Positions 12,168 to 22,637 of a DNA stretch of 64,000 bases are shown piece after piece (position 1 is the first letter of the stretch; every line of letters starts with the position of its first letter). The translations under genes and the position numbers were made by a program. Origin of the DNA: Fulvia fulva (Eukaryota > Ascomycota > Dothideomycetes > Mycosphaerellales > Mycosphaerellaceae); NCBI RefSeq assembly GCF_020509005.1, contig NC_063022.1, positions 682,001 through 746,000 of the forward strand. The letters are read 5' to 3'. Under the pieces are notes generated by a model. That model saw only the letters and a list, made by a program, of their open reading frames with translations. It was not told the origin of the DNA and ran no database searches.

Positions 12168-13250
12168 CTACCACGCCTGCGAATACGACACAGCCCTCGA
12201 CATTCGCGACACCACTCCACGGATCCTTCTAGCGGAGCTCTTACATCTTCCACCTATGGTTCTCCTCGCCTTCTGCACAACACTAGTCCGAACACGTTCC
12301 AAATTATACTTGGCGATGAGTTCGTGATCATCAAGAGTGGCCAAGTCAAGGTCAAAGCTCTTACATCCTTGAGCGGGTGCTAGGTAGGTCCTACCTTGCA
12401 GCTCCAGCATGTGGAAGGAGGTACGTTGCTGGCTTTCAGTCGTCGGTGGAGAGATCACATGCCTTGGAGAGCTTTCACGCCATGGAGAGGCTACCAAATT
12501 GCTCACGGTAAAGCTTTCGACCTCGTTGCTGGAAGGAGGAGCCTCTTGGTGCTCACTTTCCACAGATGGCTCTGGGTTCGTTATACGAACGTCAGCCTCC
12601 ATCTCCGCCGCTCCGATCCTAGCTGAGTAGTCGTCAAAGTACCAAGACTGGGTATCTGGCCCATCAGGGAGGTCCACAGTGCACTGCTTCGCCATGATCA
12701 CCCTGAGAGCTTCGATATCGTCATAACACAATCCTTCGCCCCTACCGATCAAGGAAAGCTGGCTTGCGACGAACGGTAGCCCGGATCGTATCATCCTTTG
12801 TTCCGAGACAATATCGTCTTTCTCCAGATCATGGTAAACATCATGCTTCCACTCGCAAGACCAGGCATCAGCCTGCTTACGAAGCTCCAGCCGGAGGACT
12901 ATCATCGTGGAATTGCCGACCAGCATCTGCAGACTTAGATATCTCAGCTTGCTGAGGACGAAGCCGGCCATGTGAGAGCTCCAGCTCCGCTCCAAGGGTG
13001 CTAGGGCACCGATCGATCGTGTGACTTTGTAGTGGCGAAAGAAGACTTCGTCGGCATCTTCTCGGAACTGCTGGCAGACCAGGCGAATGGTTGCCATGGT
13101 GTTCAATCCACGACGTGTGTCTCTGCTGATCTGCCGGCATCGGAAATGCTCGTTCACGTAGACCTCTTTGCTAGTGAGATCGGTGCCCTTGACGAAGCAT
13201 TCTTCTAGGATGCCGGCTCGCAACTCGGCGGGTAGCTGTAGAAGCTTCAT
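12168..13250 (-). CDS. F-box-like N-terminus, unknown protein
   Basis: Single ORF of 360 residues from the ATG at 13250. It opens directly with M-K-L-L-Q-L-P-A-E-L-R, an F-box-like start, followed by R-L-V-C-Q-Q-F-R, the usual second helix of such domains in fungal proteins. The middle is a mixed globular region; residues about 230-290 are Ser/Pro/Glu-rich and probably disordered; the C-terminus is basic (KARRTIGGRCK and R-R-I-R). A further intron cannot be excluded. The likely role is as an adaptor, but no substrate or partner can be named. Confidence 0.65.
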   Translation of the reverse strand: MKLLQLPAELRAGILEECFVKGTDLTSKEVYVNEHFRCRQISRDTRRGLNTMATIRLVCQQFREDADEVFFRHYKVTRSIGALAPLERSWSSHMAGFVLSKLRYLSLQMLVGNSTMIVLRLELRKQADAWSCEWKHDVYHDLEKDDIVSEQRMIRSGLPFVASQLSLIGRGEGLCYDDIEALRVIMAKQCTVDLPDGPDTQSWYFDDYSARIGAAEMEADVRITNPEPSVESEHQEAPPSSNEVESFTVSNLVASPWRESSPRHVISPPTTESQQRTSFHMLELQGRTYLAPAQGCKSFDLDLATLDDHELIAKYNLERVRTSVVQKARRTIGGRCKSSARRIRGVVSRMSRAVSYSQAW

Positions 13251-15175
13251 GGCGACAGTGATGTGGCGTGAGGTGAGCTGACTGTAGTGAGGTCCGTGGC
13301 CGCCGGCTGGTCAGTCAGCTGGATGTATCGACTGTCGTTGAGGTGTATAATCGAGGCTGGGACCTCTACTGCCAGGCTTCGGGCATGGCGTGGGGCGATG
13401 TCGGTTCTGCCCTCTGAACAGCATGCTCGGGAGGATGAAGGCACGTCGGCGGGTGATAGCAGGGGGACATGTGAGCATGATGGCCACGTTGAGGTGATGT
13501 TTCGACGCGTTCTGTTCCCCTGCAGGCTGCATATGGTATGCAGGGTTGTGGCTCGTGCGCCATGTGGCTGAAACAGAAGACAGGGAAGCCACGAGTGCGG
13601 TGCCGCATTCCGACTCGCACAGGCAACGATCAAGGGACGTCTTTCTCCTGTCCTCCATCAGCAGCCCCTTCCATGCCATCAGCAGCACTGATACATGTAT
13701 GGCAGCGCTATTTCATCTGGTCCTGCACTTCGGATGAGTGTGGTGCCAAGCATGATGCGCTTCAGCTAGAACTATACCGCCGCTTGCATCCCACTGGACA
13801 TGACCATCTTCTTCGATGCGACGACAGCGACTGAGCGCACGAGAACCTTGCACATCACTGGGCACGGACAGTTTACAACGAGGCCATGCATGATGCAGTG
13901 CGTCGTACCACTACGACTGATCGGGAGAGCCTTGAAAAGCTACTAGGCGAAAAGTTCCATCTCCAGTGCATTCTCTCATCTCTCCTACAATGGTGCAGAT
14001 ATGGCCACTGCAAGCTTTCAAAGTCTTCTCGAACGAACGAGAGCTGGACATTTGCAACGACAGATCTGCTCTTGATGACAGCCATCCCGTGAAAGCGACG
14101 CTCACAACCGGGTAGTGATTCTATGCAGAAAGGCATTTGTCAAGCAGGAGCCAAGCGTGCATACACGCAACAGGGATTCACCAGCACATGCAGTGCTGTT
14201 AAGCTGCTGTAGTCTACGTCTAGGAACATGCTTGGGCGGCACTGTTCGCAAGTGACCTGCCTGTCGTGGCATGGCCCCCTCTTTCGAGGTGCATGTATGA
14301 CTAGCCCGAACATGCAGCACTTGCCAGGTACATGGTCCATCGTCACATCTAGATGTACTTGACCAGCAGCCTTCACAGTGAGCTCTGCGGAGGTCGCCCC
14401 GACTCCCTGTGGTTGGCCAAGATACTGACGATCAGTAGTGACTCCGTAACGAGGAGAATCGGAGATTGAGGATGATCGTCAGTCGATCAACTCTTGTTCC
14501 GTGCACGTTAAAGGAACCGCTTTTGAGTTTTGCGTCCTTCCTACTTGTGCATCGACTACATGTTTCTACAGTACGCAACGAAACAGCGTACAGTCTCCAG
14601 GACTTCATCTCTTGCTCAACGTGTACTTGGATACTGGCAAGACAATACTTCTGCGGAGAGCGTTGCGTTCGCACACCTCGTCCCACAAACCCGAAACTTC
14701 GCAAGAGGCGCTGTCAAGCTATTCTAATGCGGCTCTGCGGCTTGCACTGCGCGTGCCGCTTGGAGCACATCATTGTGCTTGGCAATAACGACGTATCACA
14801 ACGTTGACGCTCATGCAGGATCTTGACTGGATGCAGATGCTATCGAATGCATTGCCAATCACTCCAGTGAGCAAGTGGCGCGCAGCTACAGCAGCTCACG
14901 TCTGCTTAAGCTTCTGCATCGCGTGAGGTAGATTTCCATCCTCAAAGAGAGGTTCGCAAGCACAGAAGCGGTGAAGAACTTCGAGCTTCTGCAGCCAACA
15001 AGCGCAACGACATACAACACACGGCTGAGGGATCAGCGTTGCAGTCTACGCTAGAGTGCGGCGATGGACTGGGCAGAGCCTTTAGTCCGCCGCCATGGAG
15101 CTGCACAAGAACGTCTTGGGAAGGTAGGTCCGTTTGTCTATCCGACCTCACTCGCACCTTTACAGGACAGTCAGC
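13251..15175. other. Long intergenic stretch without a supported gene
   Basis: About 1.9 kb. Several overlapping ORFs of 60-128 codons occur on both strands, but none has a plausible start, family motif or splice pattern, and their amino-acid make-up (Cys/His/Arg/Ser-rich) is typical of chance frames. The right end is the promoter region of the PEBP-like gene. Confidence 0.4.
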
Positions 15176-15651
15176 ATGAAGTACTCGATCCTCGCCTCTC
15201 TCCTGGTCTCGCTGGCATGCGCCGCCCCATCTCCAGTAGTCACACCAGTGGCTGAGCTCGAGAAGCGCCAGAGCTCGAACGTGAACGTCAACGGCGTTGG
15301 CATCAGATCAGCATCCGCTGCTCGCGTCAGACAGTCTTTCACAGCGTCTGGTGTCGTGCCAACCCTGATCCCAACCGAAACTTTCTGCACTGGTACGTCT
15401 CCGGCGTAGGCGGAGCCAACAAGGAAACTGTCACCATCTACGAGCTCCCAGCACCAGCCAGCCCGCTCGAGCAGCACAGGTACACTTTCCTCGTCTATCG
15501 CGAGCCTGCTGGATACAGCCCAAACATTCTCGGTGCACAGGTCCGGCTGGCGTTTGATCTGCTGGGGTACACGAGGGCCGGTGGATTGGGGCAGCCGATT
15601 GCTGGGAACTTTTTCAACCAGTCGCTTACCAATGGTATTGTTCCATCTTAG
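15176..15651 (+). pseudogene. Secreted PEBP-like gene lacking its core
   Basis: The 5' part encodes a signal peptide (M-K-Y-S-I-L-A-S-L-L) and a dibasic site K30-R31, then a segment typical of fungal secreted phosphatidylethanolamine-binding proteins (SFTASGVVP). The 3' part, in another frame from about 15377, encodes a typical PEBP C-terminal half: N-F-L-H-W-Y-V, then HRYTFLVYREPAG, then T-R-A-G-G-L-G-Q-P-I-A-G-N-F-F, ending at TAG 15649-15651. The roughly 60-100 residues normally between them, including the D-P-D-A-P ligand-pocket region, are absent and the two halves are out of frame (the first stops at 15409). The simplest reading is an internal deletion that killed the gene. A GT..AG pair could splice round part of this, but it would remove recognisable coding sequence. 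Confidence 0.65.
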
Positions 15652-15797
15652 AGGGATGGAGAATTGATGCTATTAATTTGGATTGATGGGAACATGACTT
15701 CATGAGTGTTGTCGTCTGGTGTACATACCTTGGTTTATTCACACATTTATGCAGATTCTGTTTCCTGTACAACTCTGAGTCTGAAACTCAACCTCCC

Positions 15798-17261
15798 TCA
15801 CCTCTTCCCTTCTATCCCCAACCTCGTAACAATCCGCCTGCCCACCGTAACACTCGGCTCATCCAAAAACACCGTCCCCACATGCGCTATCGCCATGTTC
15901 ATCGGCACAATAATCGCCAACGACACCAAAAACCTCGTCGTAAGTCCATGAATCCCAAAATCCGGTATCACCAGCAAATTATCCAGCCAGGACGTAATCT
16001 CCGGCTGCACCTGTCTCCCAAATGTTCGATACACTTTATCCGACAGCGTCCAGATCATGGGCATGTGGATGAGGTATAGTGAGAAACTGATCCGACCGAG
16101 GTATTGAAGTGCTTTCGTTGAGAAGAAATGCTGCAGCCAGGAGATGCGAAGCACGCCGTAGACTAGGAGCAGCGCGCCCCAGGATTGCCACCAGCGCCAG
16201 TACTCGTTTTCCGCGTAGGCTTTGGGGATTAGGGAGGTGAGGAATCCGAAGCCGAGGGTGTTGGATGAGACTTGGAGTTCGCGGATTCCAGCGGGTTGGC
16301 AGAGGAGGAGCCAGCCTGTGAGAAAGGAGATATGGTGGATAACGCTCTTTCCCAGGGGAGAAATTTGTCGGGGGAGGAGTGTATGGTCGTAGAGTTCTTG
16401 GTCGTTCATGGCTAAGGTGACGCCCCACATGAAGCAGGCTGTGGACCATTGGTATGTCCCCATGCAAACCAGGCCTGTGACGATGAAGAGAGCCATGCGG
16501 ATACTGGGAGGGACCCGGCTGTAGAGTGCGAGAAGGAAGAAGACGATGATGCTGCCTTTGAATTCGGTGGCGATCGTGTAGGCCGGTGGGTTGTAGACGA
16601 ACCAGTGATCTTGCTGGCCGTGTCCGACGAAGGGGTTGATGAGGCGAGTGATCTCCCAGATCCAGCGCGATAGCTCTGCGAAGATGTTCGCCTCCGGTTC
16701 AGGAAATCCTAACTTCGGTGCAAGGCCAAAGGGAGCTTGCATCCAGAGTGCGAAGATGAGACTGAATGCTGCCGGCGGGATGAAGAGGCGGAAGGGACGA
16801 CGGATGGTGGAGGATATAAGACTGGTATACGTCTTCTGCAGCTGGCCATCCCGCAATTTCTTCAGCGGTGAGATGGAGAGAACATATCCCGAAAGCACGA
16901 AAAAGATCGCAACCGCCGCATTCCCGCCCGTGAAGAAGACGCGGAAGAAGGGGAGTTGGAACAGGGAGTGAAGGCCATTGGGTCCCGCGCCGTAGCCGAA
17001 GAGAAGGTCGTCGCGCGGGTCGTAGAACCAGGAGAGGTGGTGGTAGAAGAAGACGAGGAATGCTGCTAGGCCTCGCAGTCCGGTGAGGAAGTCGGTATTT
17101 CGTGGAGATGATGTGGTGGTGGGAGAGTCTCGATGTAGTGCGGCGTCTTGATGCGAGGTGTTGAGGGGGTCTTCTGAAAGGATGTCCTGGTTATGCTGGG
17201 GGATGGTCTTTTCGTCGAAGTCGTCTAGTTCGACTTCAGGTCGGGAGGAAGATGAGGCCAT
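15798..17261 (-). CDS. Acyltransferase 3 family membrane protein
   Basis: Integral membrane O-acyltransferase of the OafA/NolL type, 487 residues, one exon, ATG at 17261. After a polar, Ser/Asp-rich N-terminus of about 55 residues comes the diagnostic F-L-T-G-L-R-G-L-A-A-F segment with R63 and, eleven positions on, H74-H75 (the family's R-x10-H motif). About ten hydrophobic segments follow, among them FFTGGNAAVAIFFVLSGYVL, the family's second signature, and L-G-R-I-S-F-S-L-Y-L-I-H-M-P near residue 400. Length is normal for fungal members. Such enzymes acetylate or acylate cell-surface sugars or secondary metabolites; the acceptor here is unknown. No biosynthetic cluster is visible beside it, and the nearby monooxygenase is dead. 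Confidence 0.87.
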   Translation of the reverse strand: MASSSSRPEVELDDFDEKTIPQHNQDILSEDPLNTSHQDAALHRDSPTTTSSPRNTDFLTGLRGLAAFLVFFYHHLSWFYDPRDDLLFGYGAGPNGLHSLFQLPFFRVFFTGGNAAVAIFFVLSGYVLSISPLKKLRDGQLQKTYTSLISSTIRRPFRLFIPPAAFSLIFALWMQAPFGLAPKLGFPEPEANIFAELSRWIWEITRLINPFVGHGQQDHWFVYNPPAYTIATEFKGSIIVFFLLALYSRVPPSIRMALFIVTGLVCMGTYQWSTACFMWGVTLAMNDQELYDHTLLPRQISPLGKSVIHHISFLTGWLLLCQPAGIRELQVSSNTLGFGFLTSLIPKAYAENEYWRWWQSWGALLLVYGVLRISWLQHFFSTKALQYLGRISFSLYLIHMPMIWTLSDKVYRTFGRQVQPEITSWLDNLLVIPDFGIHGLTTRFLVSLAIIVPMNMAIAHVGTVFLDEPSVTVGRRIVTRLGIEGKR

Positions 17262-17701
17262 TGGATCGTCATGGGCTTGGTGAGTATTGTCGTCCAGTCG
17301 TGGATGTTAGCAAGACATGATGGATTGGGGTTGATGTTCAAGAGATGGAGTCGCAATGCTTCGTCGTCCAGTTCTACGTGGCTGGACCGCGGTCGATTTC
17401 GTAGCGCGAACTCTAATAAGCCGCGAATCTTGCGCGTGAAGTCATTGCATGGAGATCGAGATGCTGAAGCTGTATTACATTGGGGCTGCCTCATATCTTT
17501 GCAGTGACCCAGATAAATTGCTATACGATTGGAGCGGGAGCCAACGATGTGATGTGAACTGAAAGACCATAACGAGCTCCATCAAGCAGGTGCTGATATA
17601 ATGCACGTTCTGGTAAATATAGATAGCATGGTGTATTTCTGGTCACATTTTCAACATCATTCAGCATCGTTCTCTCTCATTCCTTGCTTCCTCTTCATCA
17701 A
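17262..17701. other. Intergenic, promoter side of the acyltransferase
   Basis: About 440 bp with no recognised gene or repeat. It lies upstream of the acyltransferase and should contain its promoter. Confidence 0.4.
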
Positions 17702-17914
17702 TCATGACTGCTTCGACGCATCTTCTACGCGCCTCAGGATCTTCCGGAGTGACGGGCGAGGTCCCAGTCCGCCCTGCTCAGATATGGACCCCCGTCGGAA
17801 CCCGGGACGCGGCATGTTGTCACACCAATGCGTCTGACATGTCGTGCATGGCTGTCTGCACAGTGCGCACCGTGTAGCTTCGCAATTCGAGACGTGGCAG
17901 ATACTGCATGTCAT
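17702..17914 (-). CDS. Small cysteine-rich protein, uncertain
   Basis: ORF of 70 residues with ATG at 17914. The first 31 residues hold eight Cys (C3, C6, C11, C16, C19, C23, C26, C31), arranged mostly as C-x2-C pairs, plus one His, which suggests a small zinc-binding fold. The rest is basic and Gly/Arg/Ser-rich. There is no signal peptide. No family could be named; a chance ORF remains possible because the gene is short and isolated. Confidence 0.35.
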   Translation of the reverse strand: MTCSICHVSNCEATRCALCRQPCTTCQTHWCDNMPRPGFRRGSISEQGGLGPRPSLRKILRRVEDASKQS

Positions 17915-18975
17915 GCTGGCCGAGAGTCTTGACCTGATGTTGAGAGAGGGGTCAATGTTAAGATCACGGAGAGGGGTTGATCTCGCTGCTTGTGCACAGC
18001 GGTTGTCGGTGAATGCTGGGGTATGCTCTCACGTGTTGTAGAGTTGCTGTTAGAAGGGATGTCTAGTTAGGGAGCAGAGTAAACCCTGATATGCTCTTAT
18101 ATGCTGCTGACTCCTCTCAGATGTGGCGGGAGTAGGTCTCGAGGACGATCCAAGGGTGAAACAAACTGGGAACGCAATGGTTCAGCGGGCCTCGAGGTAC
18201 GGCAGTGTCTTGCATGATGTGAGCGCCACGAGAAGAATCACGTCACAGATGCAGACCAGGCTCATCCTGAGCATTTGACGGAGGATTGGCGCTACTAGTG
18301 CCTCAGAGAAATTTGTAGAGAGGGGCTTCGGGATGTGAGCACAAAGACACCCATCTGACTACAGTTCTCGCAGGCATTGGAGTCCTTTGTGTATCCTGCC
18401 ACCCTCCTGCCACGTGTATAAGCTGCCGCTGGCCTCAGACGAGAGTTGACGGATTTGATCCTGCAGAATCCTTGGCCCCGCCCTCCACTGTTCCAACACG
18501 CAACATCACACGAGCACTATGCTGACGCCGCTGGCCCTTCCACTCTCACCATTGATTGATGTCACACCATGTCTCGACTGATTAAACACCGTGGCTGAGA
18601 AATGGCGTTCCACGAAGCGAGAGTCAACATAATGACTACAGCAGCTTACACTGGCCAGCCCTTGCGACTAAGATCCTGATGGAGCGTCTCCGAGCTACCA
18701 GAGGTACACCGGGTCGGATCTGATCAGCCTTATGAAGATGGCCCGCCGCATTGAACCTGCATTCGCTTACAGCTTAGGGCTGAAGCACCACAATGTGGGA
18801 AACCGCTTCACAGTAAGCGCTGGGTGGCGAAGTTGCTACGCTGGCTTGACTGCGGCACCAAAGATGGGCTTACAACAAATTCAGCCGCAGGGTAAAGATT
18901 GCTGCTATATCAGTTCGATGTCAATCCAACCACTACCCTGCTCACTGATACGATCCTCTCCCCACAGTTGTCAAC
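17915..18975. other. Intergenic, no gene seen
   Basis: About 1.06 kb. No convincing coding frame, tRNA or repeat. The right end is upstream of the dead monooxygenase. Confidence 0.4.
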
Positions 18976-20795
18976 ATGACAGAGCACGAACACTTTGATG
19001 TGGTAGTGGTTGGCGCAGGTATGATCACTCACATCGCGAAAAGCTAGCCGCACCTGACGATGGCTGATATTTCTAGGCATCTCGAGCCTTTCAGCAGCCA
19101 AGGAATACCTGCAGTGTGCGCCCAAGACGAACCTCTTGATTCTCAACGACAACAAGACTACTGGAGGTGTTTGGTCAGAAGACAGGACTTATTCTGGTCT
19201 ACAGACAAACAACCTTCGAGGCACCCTCGAGCTCCCTGATCATCCTTTTGGCGACCATCTTGGCATCAAGCAAATGGAGCATCCGACTGGCGAAGCAGTG
19301 CATCGGTACCTCCTGGAATATGCCGAGAAGTTCAAGATCAGTCATCGTGTACGCCATGAGACTAAAGCTCTCGATGTACAGAAGCTTGACGGTGGCTGGA
19401 AACTGATGGTTGACAACAAAGGTCGGCAACACAGCATCACAGCAGACAAGCTCATAGTCGGTACTGGTCTGCAATCAATTCCGCAATCTTTACGCCTCAA
19501 AGGCAATGCGCCGATCTTTCATGCTGGATTGCTAGTCGAAGCAAGAGCAGTACTAGGTAAAGATAATGACGTCCATCGGGTCACCGTGTGTGGTGCTTCC
19601 AAGTATGGGTGGGACTGCGTGTACAACATGGCGTCTGCTGGCAAGTAAGTCGATTGGGCGATCCGCAAGTCTGGCCATGGATCTATATGAATCAGTGACA
19701 TAATCATGAAGATACCGATCGCTGGTATCATGAACGCAGAGAAGCTATTCACGACCCGCTTCGTAGACTGGTTTAGCCCATGTGTGTTCGATCCACAAGA
19801 TGGTAGTGGATGGTGACGGCGGTTCTTGCACGGAACCTGGCTGGGAAGGAAGATCGTGAAGGGCTTCTGGAACAACGTTGGTGAAGACATGCTGAACCAG
19901 AGCGGGTTTCGTAAGAACTCCAGCACCAAGACCCTTGAGCCGGGCTGTGACTTCTTCGATATTGGCACAAATTTTGCAACGTTGAACTACCCAACGGACA
20001 TTCTGGAGTACGTTCGATCAGGTCAGGTCAAAGTCCATCGCGAGAATGTCTCACACCTGTCGAATCATGCCGTTCATCTCGAAAACGGCACCATCCTCGA
20101 ATCTAATGGCATCATCGCCAGCTCCGGCTGGCTATGGCGACCAACGCTCGACTTCAAAGACAAACACCTTCACACCGATCTTGGTCTACCCAGCATCGAC
20201 TACACTCCCTCGCAAACAGAGCACTGGGCAGCTCTGGACCGCAAAGCTGACGCGCACCTCTTCAAGCAATTCCCAATGCTCAAAGCCCGTCCTCGCCCAC
20301 CCCACTCCGAAGACGTCCGCCGCGACGACCAGCTCAACGACCTCAAACCCCGCGAAAAGAAACCCATCTACACCCCTCAACGCTTCTACCACGCCATCAT
20401 CCCCCCCCCCCCAACCTCCCCGACCGCACCCTCGCATTCGTCGGCTACGGTCCGAACGTGTCCCACGGCATGAAAGCTGAACTTACAGGACTATGGATAT
20501 ATGCATACTTCAACGATAAGCTCGCTGTAGATCCTGTTAGGCATGTCGAGGATTTGGAGTGTGAGGCGGCGCTCATGCAGAGGTGGGCGTATCATAGGCA
20601 TACGTATGGGTATGGGGAGAGACAGCCGGATTATGTTTGGGATGGTGTGCCGTTTGCGGATTTGTTGAGGGATTTGGGGATGAAGGGGACGAGGAAGAGT
20701 GGTTGGAGGAAGGAGTGATTTGAGGCGTACGGGCCGGGGATTATAGTGGTGTTACGGAGGAGTGGTTGGCGATGCAGAGGGCGAAGCAGGCGTAG
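18976..20795 (+). pseudogene. Flavin-containing monooxygenase pseudogene
   Basis: Intact form would be an FAD/NADPH monooxygenase. ATG at 18976 opens M-T-E-H-E-H-F-D-V-V-V-V-G-A, a 58-nt intron (19019-19076) follows, and the join completes the FAD-binding G-A-G-I-S-S. One frame then carries recognisable FMO sequence (LLEYAEKFKI, VDWAIRKSGHG, RFLHGTWLGRKIVKGFW, LNYPTDILEYVRSGQVKVH) but is broken by TAA at 19646, TGA at 19687 and TGA at about 19816. A run of twelve C at 20401-20412 shifts the frame, after which N-L-P-D-R-T-L-A-F-V-G-Y-G-P resumes to a TGA at 20716; a further shift leads to the likely original end at 20793-20795. At least two stops sit where family members have Trp (TGG to TGA), consistent with C-to-T type decay. 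Function is surely lost. Confidence 0.82.
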
Positions 20796-21346
20796 AGTGT
20801 GGTTCAACGAGGTGGACCATGGGGCCGGCTCATGACATCGAGCTAGTGCTGTCATCTTTCTGCTAATGTGCGAGTCTAGGCGAATCTATGTTTATGCGAC
20901 GAGCTCGGCTTCATCTGCCACAAAGTCTTGCTTCCTTCTCCTTGACTGTACTTTGCACACAACTGGCGACCATAGACACGCAGCTGTACGGACTCAGGCA
21001 CAACCATGCTATCTGGCGTCTAACCTCAACACAGAACCGCTTCTTTACGGACCCTCACCCAGACACTGTCCTGTCTACCATGGTTGGACCTTTCTGCTGA
21101 GGATTACATAGCGAGACTACACACATCGAAGGTCATGATTTCTATCGAGAGTAATGACGGGATATGACGGGATCAAATGACATCCTCAAGCCGTGCAAGT
21201 TATCGCTGAGCTGCTGCTTCGTTGTGGGTCGCTCATGGCTTGAACAAGGTGACAGCTAGCTTAGGAGCACCTTAGGTGAACGGAATGGGAGAAAGGTTTC
21301 GAAACGCAAGGTTACCGCCTTTCTAGGTGAATGGAGTGAACCTCTT
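20796..21346. other. Intergenic, no gene seen
   Basis: About 550 bp before the first RING gene. No recognised element. Confidence 0.4.
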
Positions 21347-22345
21347 ATGAAGCTACGACACGTGCCCCGACCCTCCCGCCAAACGCTCATCCCATCCAGC
21401 TTCCGATCAAGCCTACACTCACAAACTCCGACACAAGCTCACCGCACCGGAATACTTCTGACCCAGCTACTAGCCATCCTTTCCGCAGGCCGATCTCATT
21501 CCACGAATTCTAGCATCATCATGCTTGGAATCATGCTCGCAATCATGCTCGGATTCATGCTCGGATTCATGCTTCAAATCATGCTACCTCCGATGGCCAC
21601 AGGCTTTCACGTCATGGTGATTGCATGCTTCGCAATTAAGATCCTCGAACACATCCGTGGCGTCGCTTCGACCATGATACTCTCTTACCGGTTATGGCCA
21701 CGCGCATCACATGAACTATCAAAGACGGACATCATTAGCTCACTACCATCACACGACGGCACGCTCGACCCGGACGAGCTATGCGCCTTTTGTCGCGACA
21801 AGCACACAGAGCCGCGAGTACTTCTCTGTGGCCACATCTACTGCAAGGGCTGCCTCGAGACACTCATCAAGCGCAATCACAACCGATGTGGTCTCTGCCA
21901 CCGAGCTTACTATTCGCTCCACATGCTCCGACCAACAGCTAGACTTCAGAAAAGGCAAAGGCGCGCGAAAATTGCGGTCATACTACACTTCGTGTACTAC
22001 GTTCCCAACGCGATATGCTTCATGGCAGTCATCGTCAGTCTTGTCGCAGGTAGCGATGGTATTTACTACCTGCCATCCGTGTTCAAGTCTGGCATAACCA
22101 TGGCTATAGGCTGTGTGGCCTCCGTGTACGTCGCAGGATGCTATATGCATAGGGTGTTTTTTCTAATCCACCTCAAGAAACACATGGAATTATTCGAAGA
22201 GGAGTGGTGGACGAAACCGCTTCCAGAAGACAAGTCTGGAGGCTTCCTGGAGACTACTATGGTTATACTGGTGACCATTCTGCTGCTCTTTGTGGTGTCG
22301 GTCGAACTGGACTCGAAAGCGGTGTTGAGTCTGCTAGCCGGATGA
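21347..22345 (+). CDS. RING-finger membrane protein, array member 1
   Basis: Predicted membrane-anchored E3 ubiquitin ligase of 332 residues. A C3HC4 RING is complete: C146, C149, C161, H163, C166, C169, C181, C184. Before it lies a strongly hydrophobic Met/Leu/Ile stretch (about residues 57-100) and after it three probable membrane segments (about 200-230, 235-265, 310-330), with F-E-E-E-W-W near residues 283-288 in a loop. Residues 1-55 are Ser/Thr/Arg-rich and have no counterpart in the other array members, so the true start may be a Met within the repeat near 21,520. The RING and the loop motif recur in the next three genes, all on the same strand. Substrates are unknown. Confidence 0.75.
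   Translation: MKLRHVPRPSRQTLIPSSFRSSLHSQTPTQAHRTGILLTQLLAILSAGRSHSTNSSIIMLGIMLAIMLGFMLGFMLQIMLPPMATGFHVMVIACFAIKILEHIRGVASTMILSYRLWPRASHELSKTDIISSLPSHDGTLDPDELCAFCRDKHTEPRVLLCGHIYCKGCLETLIKRNHNRCGLCHRAYYSLHMLRPTARLQKRQRRAKIAVILHFVYYVPNAICFMAVIVSLVAGSDGIYYLPSVFKSGITMAIGCVASVYVAGCYMHRVFFLIHLKKHMELFEEEWWTKPLPEDKSGGFLETTMVILVTILLLFVVSVELDSKAVLSLLAG
21520..21585 (+). repeat. 12-nt tandem repeat within RING gene 1
   Basis: CATGCT recurs at 21520, 21532, 21544, 21556, 21568 and 21580, exactly every 12 nt. Translated, it gives six x-x-Met-Leu units that form most of the first hydrophobic segment. The copies differ at the other positions. Confidence 0.85.
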
Positions 22346-22637
22346 TCTTCGCCAATGCGAACCAATCGACCACTGGCAGACAGAAGAAGAGTACTGCAAC
22401 GGTCTGAGTTGTATATGGTGAAGGGAGCAACGATATCATGTGAGAATGGCTCCAATTACGATGACGTCAGATGCAAAGGAGTGAATAGAAGATAGTCATG
22501 TGAATCAATGCATGGTCCAAGCGTTCAGGCTTGCTTTATCCAATACAGATAGTAAGTTCATCGGTGACATTCGAGCTATAAGCCAACACCATCCGAATCA
22601 ATATCGTCATCGCCGACGTGGAAGTTGTTCCTACACC
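22346..22637. other. Intergenic between RING genes 1 and 2
   Basis: About 290 bp, the shortest spacer in the array. No site could be assigned. Confidence 0.35.

Noticed and set aside
14432..14807. Opposed frames of 90-113 codons in the 13.3-15.2 kb gap
   Set aside because: No start context, splice pattern or motif; Cys/Arg-rich make-up on both strands suggests chance.
19645..19695. A 51-nt in-frame intron that would remove the first two stops of the monooxygenase
   Set aside because: It has GT..AG ends and keeps the frame, but the removed part codes for the conserved V-D-W-A-I-R-K-S-G-H-G segment of the family, and later stops and frameshifts remain.
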